Both the position numbers and the translations under genes were made by a program. Under the pieces are notes generated by a model. It saw only the letters and a list, made by a program, of their open reading frames with translations, did no database searches and was not told the origin of the DNA. A stretch of DNA of 7,193 nucleotides from Gammaproteobacteria bacterium (lineage in GTDB: Bacteria > Pseudomonadota > Gammaproteobacteria > SZUA-229). The DNA lies in NCBI GenBank assembly GCA_002401185.1, contig NVSH01000021.1, forward strand, positions 1 through 7,193. The letters are read 5' to 3'. This document shows positions 1 to 4,766 of the stretch, one piece after another (position 1 is the first letter of the stretch; each line of letters starts with the position of its first letter).

Positions 1-440
1 TGTCTTTAACCGGCACTATCGAGTCGAGTCTGGATATTGGTAGTGAAATCATCAATCAGATCAAAACGATCAATCGTGTGCACAAGAAAAAAGTTCAGCA
101 GGCGGGTTTTGCTGTATTAAAAGCACCAAATATTCCTTCAGTCTTATTAGAAACTGCGTTTATTTCGAACCCGAGAGAAGAGAAAAACTTACGCAGTTCC
201 TCACATCAGAAAAAAATCGCTAAAGCGATTACTCGAGGTATTAGTAAATACTTTGCTCGTAAGGCACCGCCTGGTACCTGGCTCGCATCATCGCAAGGAG
301 AGTACTTTGTTGGTTCTGGAGATGATGTAAGTGTAATAGCAAAGAGTCATCATGTTGACGAACAAGATTTGCGTGCACGCAATGCGTTGTATGCTGATAA
401 CCTGATAGCAGGACAGGTGATTAAAATTCCAGTGAGTTAG
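1..440 (+). CDS. N-acetylmuramoyl-L-alanine amidase, C-terminal part with LysM (5' incomplete)
   Basis: The reading frame is open from position 3 and enters from outside the window; the GTG at 78 is internal, because typical amidase sequence continues upstream of it. It encodes the end of an Amidase_3 (AmiB/AmiC-type) zinc hydrolase, which cuts the amide bond between MurNAc and the stem peptide in the periplasm during daughter-cell separation. Diagnostic sequence is QAGFAVLKAPNIPS followed by VLLETAFISNP, where the Glu of LLET is the conserved catalytic Glu of the family. A linker leads to a C-terminal LysM-like domain of about 45 residues (from YFVGSGDDVSVIA to AGQVIKIP), which should bind peptidoglycan. 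The N-terminal half with the other zinc ligands lies outside. AmiB-type amidases often sit just upstream of mutL, but here a terminator and about 700 bases of non-coding DNA follow, so amiB and amiC cannot be told apart. The family call is firm. Confidence 0.93.
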   Translation, partial: SLTGTIESSLDIGSEIINQIKTINRVHKKKVQQAGFAVLKAPNIPSVLLETAFISNPREEKNLRSSSHQKKIAKAITRGISKYFARKAPPGTWLASSQGEYFVGSGDDVSVIAKSHHVDEQDLRARNALYADNLIAGQVIKIPVS

Positions 441-480
441 ATAGATAATAAGAATAATAATAATCTCACGGAAAGCTGCT

Positions 481-508
481 AATGACCCTTTATAGGGTCA
501 TTTTTTTT
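481..508 (+). terminator. Intrinsic terminator after the amidase gene
   Basis: A perfect 9-bp stem (AATGACCCT at 481-489 with AGGGTCATT at 494-502) closes a four-base loop, TTAT, and the T run continues to 508. It lies 40 bases after the amidase stop codon. It separates the amidase from the surface-protein cluster, so the two are probably not co-transcribed. Confidence 0.92.
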
Positions 509-902
509 GGTGATTTCGGATACTTAGTTGATATTATTAATAGAGGTGCCCTTAAGCAAAGTATTCGTCGAACTGTTAACGTTTAATCAGTCATAAAATT
601 TTAAATTTCTCCGTTACTTATGTTTTTATATCGGTATTAAACCAGAAAACTTTAGTAAAATTTAAAATTTTTTGTTATAAGGATTATTAGTTCATCAACC
701 AATTAGCTGATTTTTGTTCAGATATAGTTAAATGGTTATAAAATAATTTGTTTAAAAAATGACAGTTTCAATTAGGGTTAGCTTGGTAAGCGCTTGTATT
801 TTCAAGAATAATGGCTGTATTTTGTGCGGTTGTTAGAAAATAACAATAAGTTAACTTGTATTTATGATGTATTTAATACTTAAAAAGCACTTATTTTTAT
901 TG

Positions 903-940
903 TGTCAGATAAATGACAAATTTGTCAGCTTATGACAAAT
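903..940. promoter_or_regulatory. Phased TGTCA/TGACA operator-like array
   Basis: Four copies of one five-base word in alternating orientation occur at 903-907 (TGTCA), 914-918 (TGACA), 923-927 (TGTCA) and 933-937 (TGACA). Their starts are 11, 9 and 10 bases apart, about one helical turn. The inner two form the perfect 14-bp palindrome TGACAAATTTGTCA (914-927), and the outer two are arranged around almost the same centre. ATTTGTCA (920-927) and TGACAAAT (933-940) also make an 8-bp inverted repeat. This is what tandem binding of a dimeric transcription factor would look like. The array lies about 30 bases upstream of the candidate -35 box, a position typical of an activator. The regulator cannot be named from the sequence. 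Confidence 0.5.
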
Positions 941-969
941 AAATTTATTATGAATTTAACGTTTTTTCT

Positions 970-998
970 TTGATATTCACTAACTTAGCGACTAAATT
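970..998 (+). promoter_or_regulatory. Candidate sigma70 promoter for the surface-protein cluster
   Basis: TTGATA at 970-975 (5 of 6 to the -35 consensus) and TAAATT at 993-998 (4 of 6 to the -10 consensus) are separated by 17 bases. Transcription would start near 1005 and leave a leader of roughly 165 bases to the ATG at 1169. In DNA this AT-rich such matches arise by chance, so the call rests mainly on spacing and on its place just downstream of the phased array. Confidence 0.35.
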
Positions 999-1072
999 AT
1001 ACCTATTACAAAAATTTACAAATAAAAAAGTAAAAAACAATAATAACAATTAGAAAAGTAACAATTGTACCT

Positions 1073-1079
1073 CCCCCCC
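1073..1079. repeat. C7 homopolymer tract in the presumed leader
   Basis: Seven consecutive C residues (context ACCTCCCCCCCGAAAAG) lie in strongly AT-rich DNA, about 90 bases before the first possible start codon. The tract stands out by composition. Homopolymeric G/C tracts of this size can change length by slipped-strand mispairing, but seven is short and the tract is outside the coding region, so an effect on expression is only possible. Confidence 0.6.
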
Positions 1080-1099
1080 GAAAAGTGCTGTTGTATCCC

Positions 1100-1136
1100 T
1101 TTCTGCCAGAGCGTAAACGTTTAGGCGCAACAGAAA
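1100..1136 (+). other. Possible leader RNA hairpin
   Basis: TTTCTG (1100-1105) can pair with CAGAAA (1131-1136), and inside it GCG (1111-1113) with CGC (1126-1128). The loop contains the 10-bp palindrome TAAACGTTTA (1114-1123). The structure would lie in the leader of the first surface-protein mRNA. It matches no riboswitch class I recognise, and the pairing is interrupted, so it may be chance. Confidence 0.22.
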
Positions 1137-1168
1137 CTTAAAATGCTAAAAAAATCTTAAAGCAGTTG

Positions 1169-2506
1169 ATGTTTTTCTATTCGGTGTTTTGTGCTGTTTT
1201 TGTTAATAAAAATTTATCGGGAAACGGTCGAGAAATAATTTTGAAGAATATTCGTTACAACTTGGGTCTGTGTGGTTTTGGCATCTCTATGATGTTAAAA
1301 ATTGTTGCTGCTAATAATAAAGTTGGTGACACTGTCAATATTGTTAAGCAGTACTTCAATATCTTTACCGCTTTAATTTTCTCTTTGTTATTGTTTTCGT
1401 CAAATGTATTTTCAGCTGCTGGTGATCTGATTAGTAACACAGCGACTATTAGTTATGATCTTGCTGGCGTTCCAACAATGACTAATGCCTCAACAACATT
1501 TACTGAAGACCGTAGAGTTAACTTTGTTGTGGCCGCATCCAATGGTGGATTAACCGTTCCTGTGATTAGTGATATGACCGATGCGGTCATGCAATTTATT
1601 ATTACTAACACGGGTAATGATACTCACGATTTTTTAATCGCAGCGGTTAATACTTCACCCAATCCTTTTGGTTTACCCGCAGATTATTTTGATCCTCTGC
1701 TAGGTACGGTGCAAACATTTGTAGAAAGTGGTGTCACCAATGGTTATCAGGCGGTTGAAGATACTGCGGTATTTGTTGATGAATTAGCACCTGGTGTTTC
1801 GAGCACTGTCTATGTTTTGGCTGATATGCCGACCGTTGTTATTGATGATGTCGCTGCGGTGGTATTGATTGCACAAGTGGCCGAAGGTGGCTCGCCTGGT
1901 ATCGAAGGCGCTTTTATTAATGCTGATGATAATGGTCGTATTAGCCCAGACAGCGCACCAGCCGGTGATTACGGTAATGGCGCAACCAATGTTCCTGCCG
2001 GTGTATCAACAATCAATGCAGATACCCTGGGTATGGAGACAGTATTTAATGATCCTGCAGGATTAAATATTGAAGACTTGAGTACGGCGTTGGTTACTGA
2101 CATCGTCGGTAACGGCCAGCATTCAGATGCTGGTGCATATCAGGTTAAATCACCCGTCAACATTGTTAAATCAGTAACCGTTATCGATACCTTGGGTGGT
2201 AATGACCCACACTCTGGTGCAACTTTACGCTATCAACTTAACGTCACCGTAGTCGGCAACGTTGCTGTTGATGATCTAGTGATCGTCGATGCGATTCCAG
2301 CAAATACTACCTATACCGACGACTCGATAATACTTAATGGCGTTTCACAGACTGACGTTATTGATCTGGCGACAGATTATTCGCGTGCCATCGATATTTT
2401 GAGTAAACCCGTAGTGAGTATAGAAGTTGATCTGAGTGAAGGTGGCGTAGTTGCCATCGGTTCTGGTGTGACAAATACAATAATTTTTGAAGTAACCATT
2501 AATTGA
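1169..2506 (+). CDS. Exported DUF11-like surface protein, paralogue of the 3447-4745 gene
   Basis: Using the ATG at 1169 gives 445 residues; a TTG at 1166 and ATGs at 1289 and 1292 are alternatives, none with a good Shine-Dalgarno site. A hydrophobic signal segment (residues about 65-82) ends near VFSAAGD, so the start at 1289 or 1292 would give a more ordinary signal peptide of about 42 residues. The mature protein opens with AGDLISNTATISYD, the N-terminal signature shared with the two other large proteins here. Later landmarks are VQTFVESG (about 181), ADDNG (252-256) and QHSD (317), then a DUF11/conserved-repeat-like beta-sandwich from about 326 to the end. The mature part has no Cys, lipobox, LPXTG, PEP-CTERM or C-terminal membrane anchor, so it is probably released or held by other proteins. 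The stop codon overlaps the ribosome binding site of the next gene. Function is unknown; a secreted structural subunit is inference. Confidence 0.87.
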   Translation: MFFYSVFCAVFVNKNLSGNGREIILKNIRYNLGLCGFGISMMLKIVAANNKVGDTVNIVKQYFNIFTALIFSLLLFSSNVFSAAGDLISNTATISYDLAGVPTMTNASTTFTEDRRVNFVVAASNGGLTVPVISDMTDAVMQFIITNTGNDTHDFLIAAVNTSPNPFGLPADYFDPLLGTVQTFVESGVTNGYQAVEDTAVFVDELAPGVSSTVYVLADMPTVVIDDVAAVVLIAQVAEGGSPGIEGAFINADDNGRISPDSAPAGDYGNGATNVPAGVSTINADTLGMETVFNDPAGLNIEDLSTALVTDIVGNGQHSDAGAYQVKSPVNIVKSVTVIDTLGGNDPHSGATLRYQLNVTVVGNVAVDDLVIVDAIPANTTYTDDSIILNGVSQTDVIDLATDYSRAIDILSKPVVSIEVDLSEGGVVAIGSGVTNTIIFEVTIN

Positions 2507-2509
2507 GGA
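2504..2509 (+). promoter_or_regulatory. Ribosome binding site overlapping the upstream stop codon
   Basis: TGAGGA contains both the TGA stop of the 1169-2506 gene and a GAGG Shine-Dalgarno core, seven bases before the ATG at 2516. This fixes the start of the small gene and implies translational coupling of the two. Confidence 0.85.
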
Positions 2510-2515
2510 AAAAAA

Positions 2516-3016
2516 ATGAAAACCCAAAAACAAAAAACATTATTGACGATTTTAATCTTTGCCTTCTCAGTGTTCGTGGCAATGGGTGCCTATGCGGAAG
2601 AAGGGGCAATACGTTTTAGTAATAATGCATTCAAACAAGTTATTTCAAAAGCGGCAGATGGCACTGTGCAATACGATTATATCGAGCCGAGTTTAGTGCT
2701 GCCAGATGATGTCATCTTATATGAAATCGTATTTGAAAATATCAGTGGACAGGAAATTTCAAATATTGTTATCAATAATCCTATCGCGAATAATTCAGTC
2801 TATCGTGATAGTTCTGCAGCGGGTGATTCTACAGACATAACGTTTTCAGTCGATGGTAAAAACTTTGCCGCAGCCGGTGCTTTGACAGTAAAAGATAGCA
2901 GCGGAAAAAGTTGGCAAGCAAAGCCGGAAGATTATACGGCAATACGTTGGTTGTATAAAAAAGCTCTAAAGCCGGGTGAGAAAAGCAAAGTTACTTATAA
3001 GACATCGATTAAGTAG
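2516..3016 (+). CDS. Small secreted DUF11-like protein (166 aa)
   Basis: The start is set by a GAGG site seven bases upstream. The first 27 residues form a classic Sec signal peptide: MKTQKQK basic region, hydrophobic LLTILIFAFSVFVA, and AYA before the mature EEGAIRF. The mature part is about 139 residues without Cys. It looks like a single beta-sandwich: a VILYEIVFENISG segment followed by ISNIVINNPI resembles the strand pattern of DUF11 repeats, and the C-terminal LKPGEKSKVTYKTSIK resembles the closing strands of that fold (P-G-x-x-x-x-V-x-Y). It lies 9 bases after the stop of the larger surface protein, so the two are co-translated and probably act together. I cannot name a specific family. 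A partner or subunit of an exported surface structure is the likeliest reading. Confidence 0.87.
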   Translation: MKTQKQKTLLTILIFAFSVFVAMGAYAEEGAIRFSNNAFKQVISKAADGTVQYDYIEPSLVLPDDVILYEIVFENISGQEISNIVINNPIANNSVYRDSSAAGDSTDITFSVDGKNFAAAGALTVKDSSGKSWQAKPEDYTAIRWLYKKALKPGEKSKVTYKTSIK

Positions 3017-3050
3017 ATGACAGTGTGATGACAAATTAACAGATAAGTTG

Positions 3051-3350
3051 ATGCGAAATTTAAGTCGACAATATGGTGTTTATGTATGGCCCAACATGAT
3101 TGGGTCAATTGTCGTTTCTGTGCCTATGAAAAATATTTTAACAATGACTCGTCGTTGGGCAGGTAGTTGCCGTGTAGGTAACAGGGATGGCCCGCTGATA
3201 TTCCACATGCGTGACGGGCCGCCAAATGTTAACGGCCCGTCAGGCGGAACAGGACCACCAGCGATAATGAAAGGTGGTACAGGTCCGCCGCTAAAAACAG
3301 GCCCGCCGATGGCATGGTTGGTTAAAAAGAAAACACTAAAGAAGTTTTAA
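3051..3350 (+). CDS. Hypothetical small protein with Gly-Pro repeats
   Basis: From the ATG at 3051 (a TTG lies immediately before, at 3048) this encodes 99 residues; the only ribosome-site candidate is a weak GATAAG just upstream. Residues 1-40 are basic and partly hydrophobic (GSIVVSVPMKNIL) but not a clean signal peptide. Residues 46-86 contain six Gly-Pro units: DGPL, DGPP, NGPS, TGPP, TGPP, TGPP, two of them in the repeated context GGTGPP. The tail is basic (VKKKTLKKF), with one Cys at 40. The Gly-Pro units use GGC, GGG, GGC, GGA, GGT, GGC for Gly and both CCG and CCA for Pro, so the amino acids are kept while codons vary, as expected for a translated repeat. Against it are the poor start, the lack of an export signal between exported proteins, and a short Cys-rich stretch open in another frame (3086-3172). 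It may be a real small gene, a decayed one, or an RNA element. Confidence 0.45.
   Translation: MRNLSRQYGVYVWPNMIGSIVVSVPMKNILTMTRRWAGSCRVGNRDGPLIFHMRDGPPNVNGPSGGTGPPAIMKGGTGPPLKTGPPMAWLVKKKTLKKF
3189..3305. repeat. GC-rich Gly-Pro repeat block with strong inverted repeats
   Basis: GGCCCG occurs at 3189-3194, 3234-3239 and 3300-3305, and its complement CGGGCC at 3215-3220. TGACGGGCCG (3212-3221) and CGGCCCGTCA (3233-3242) form a perfect 10-bp stem with an 11-base loop. Directly after it, GGCGGA (3243-3248) pairs with TCCGCC (3284-3289) and ACCACC (3254-3259) with GGTGGT (3273-3278), around a symmetric internal loop of ACAGG on both sides. The first GGCCCG could compete for 3215-3220. Gly-Pro codons are self-complementary by nature, so part of this structure may be a by-product of the protein repeat. 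Confidence 0.55.
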
Positions 3351-3446
3351 ACATAAATGGGAAAGTCTTTAGAAATAATAAGGAAAAAGTAAAAGTAATA
3401 ACAATAACGTAAATAGTCTCTCAGAGACTTAATAGAGGTAAACATA
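3351..3446 (+). promoter_or_regulatory. Spacer with small hairpin and ribosome binding site of the second surface protein
   Basis: This short A-rich spacer contains a 6-bp hairpin, AGTCTC (3415-3420) with GAGACT (3424-3429), and then the Shine-Dalgarno AGAGG (3434-3438), eight bases before the ATG at 3447. The ribosome binding site is strong and decides the start. The hairpin is too weak and has no T run, so it is not a terminator; it may only keep the site accessible. No separate promoter is evident. Confidence 0.6.
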
Positions 3447-4745
3447 ATGAAAACGAGTAAACGAAACAAGCTTTTAAGCTTGGCACTGGCAGGCAGTTTT
3501 AGTCTGTTTGGTGCAACCAATGCCCTTGCGGCAGCGGGTGATACCGTGTCTAACAGAGCAACGCTTAGTTACGATGTTGGCACTATTAATCAAACAGTCA
3601 TCGAATCTGGAACGGGTGCTGGTAACTCAACAGCAGGCATCGGAGCAGGTAATGATACGGACTTTTTAGAAGACCGTTTAATCAACTTTGATGTGGTTCG
3701 TGGCGGTAGTACTGGAACGGTTACGCCGGGTGGTTTATTACAATCAGTGCAATATACGGTGACTAATAATGGTAATGGTGCACAGGGCTTTTTATTAAAA
3801 GGTCTAAACAATGCTGGTGGTACGGCAGACCCATTTGGTGGCACGGTTGATGAGTTCGATGCGTCAGCTGTTCAAACCTTTGTCGAAGATGGTACAAATG
3901 GGGGGTTCCAATCGGCTGAAGATACGGCTGCTTTTGTGGCTACTTTGGCAGCAGGTGCATCGGTTAATGTCTATGTTGTATCAACCATTCCCTTAGTCGA
4001 TAGTGGTGCCAACCCATTGGTTAGTACCAATGTTGCGGTGATGACTCTGGTCGCACAATTAGCGATTGCTGGAAGTACGGGTATCGCGGCGGATGCAATT
4101 ATTGCCGATGATAATGGTAATACCAGCCCAGGTGGTACGGGTTTTACTAATGGTGCAGAAAATGTGGCAGCAGGTGTTGCAGCAAACAATCCTGATGATC
4201 CAACGACGGAAGAAGTGGTGTTCAATGATGCAGCCGGTACGCAAGATGGCACTGGCGCGGCAGATGTTGCACAAAATGCACAGCATTCTGACGATAGTTC
4301 ATACACCATCCAGTCTGCTGAATTGACGGTGACAAAAGCGAGTGCTGCGTTGTGGGATCCACTCAATCTCGCAACAAATCCTAAGTCTATTCCTGGTGGT
4401 TTCGTACGTTATACCATTACCATTGCCAATGCAGTGGGTGCGGCGGATGCTGATCTAACGACCTTGCAAGATGTGTTAGCAGCTGAGCTGGATCTGGATG
4501 TTGATTTTGCCGATGGTTCAGCAGCCAATGTCCCTACAGGCATAGTTGGTCAATCTATACAGATTACGCATGTTGATAATGCGATTACCCTTTTATGTAC
4601 TTCTGTAGCGGATGCTGATGGTTGTGATTACACAGGTGGTGCCGGTGGCACAATCGATGTGAATATCGCCACCGTAATGGGTGTGAATGCAACCTTAACA
4701 GCGGGTGAAACACTGACAATTACCTTCAACGTAATCGTTCAGTAA
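3447..4745 (+). CDS. Exported DUF11-like surface protein, second paralogue (432 aa)
   Basis: The start is supported by AGAGG eight bases upstream. Residues 1-28 are a Sec signal peptide: basic MKTSKRNK, hydrophobic core, ALA cleavage motif. The mature N-terminus AAGDTVSNRATLSYD matches that of the 1169-2506 protein. Further shared landmarks in the same order are VQTFVEDG (from 142), a following EDTA-x-FV segment, ADDNG (220-224), FNDAAG and QHSD (279-282), so the two are full-length paralogues. The region from about 290 to the end is a DUF11-like beta-sandwich (LTVTKAS, then VRYTITIAN, ending TLTAGETLTITFNVIVQ). A Cys pair, C384 and C393, brackets an Asp-rich loop and could form a disulfide; the first paralogue lacks it. 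No cell-wall or membrane anchor is visible. Function is unknown; its strong ribosome site suggests an abundant secreted subunit, which is inference. Confidence 0.9.
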   Translation: MKTSKRNKLLSLALAGSFSLFGATNALAAAGDTVSNRATLSYDVGTINQTVIESGTGAGNSTAGIGAGNDTDFLEDRLINFDVVRGGSTGTVTPGGLLQSVQYTVTNNGNGAQGFLLKGLNNAGGTADPFGGTVDEFDASAVQTFVEDGTNGGFQSAEDTAAFVATLAAGASVNVYVVSTIPLVDSGANPLVSTNVAVMTLVAQLAIAGSTGIAADAIIADDNGNTSPGGTGFTNGAENVAAGVAANNPDDPTTEEVVFNDAAGTQDGTGAADVAQNAQHSDDSSYTIQSAELTVTKASAALWDPLNLATNPKSIPGGFVRYTITIANAVGAADADLTTLQDVLAAELDLDVDFADGSAANVPTGIVGQSIQITHVDNAITLLCTSVADADGCDYTGGAGGTIDVNIATVMGVNATLTAGETLTITFNVIVQ

Positions 4746-4766
4746 TCACGGAAGATACGTAAAGTC

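Larger units (their letters stand above)
441..1165. other. Long AT-rich intergenic region with regulatory-looking elements
   Basis: About 725 bases separate the amidase stop from the first surface-protein gene. I see no convincing gene, tRNA or mobile element on either strand. From 509 to about 900 the DNA is very AT-rich, with runs such as AAAATTTAAAATTTTTT near 657-674 and an isolated palindrome AAGCGCTT at 788-795, but nothing I can interpret. The informative part is 903-1140: an operator-like array, a candidate promoter, a C7 tract and a possible leader hairpin, each listed separately. The length and AT-richness suggest a heavily regulated promoter for the downstream cluster; this is inference. 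Confidence 0.7.

Noticed and set aside
783..797. Possible sigma54 promoter (TTGGTAAGCGCTTGT)
   Set aside because: The GG and the following GT are 11 rather than 12 positions apart, and the -12 element has GT instead of GC.
1000..1165. Cyclic-di-GMP (GEMM) or other known riboswitch in the leader
   Set aside because: The conserved GEMM core sequences are absent, and the pairing around 1100-1136 is short and interrupted.
3086..3172. Cys-rich open stretch in another frame (MAQHDW, then CRFC)
   Set aside because: It is only about 28 codons long, has no ribosome site and stops at once; it could be a relic, but nothing supports it over the frame with the Gly-Pro repeats.
3090..3350. Gly-Pro-rich reading frame on the - strand (reverse complement of the repeat block)
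   Set aside because: Gly-Pro codons read as Gly-Pro on both strands; the reverse frame has no start codon before the repeats and no ribosome site.
3590..4366. Open frames on the - strand opposite the second surface protein (for example 3590-3844 and 3971-4366)
   Set aside because: They are antisense shadows of a well-supported gene with a signal peptide, ribosome site and paralogue; no ribosome sites or recognisable domains.
1169..4745. Sortase-anchored, PEP-CTERM or chaperone-usher pilin system
   Set aside because: No LPXTG-like, PEP-CTERM or C-terminal membrane segment ends any of these proteins, and no chaperone or usher gene is present in the window.
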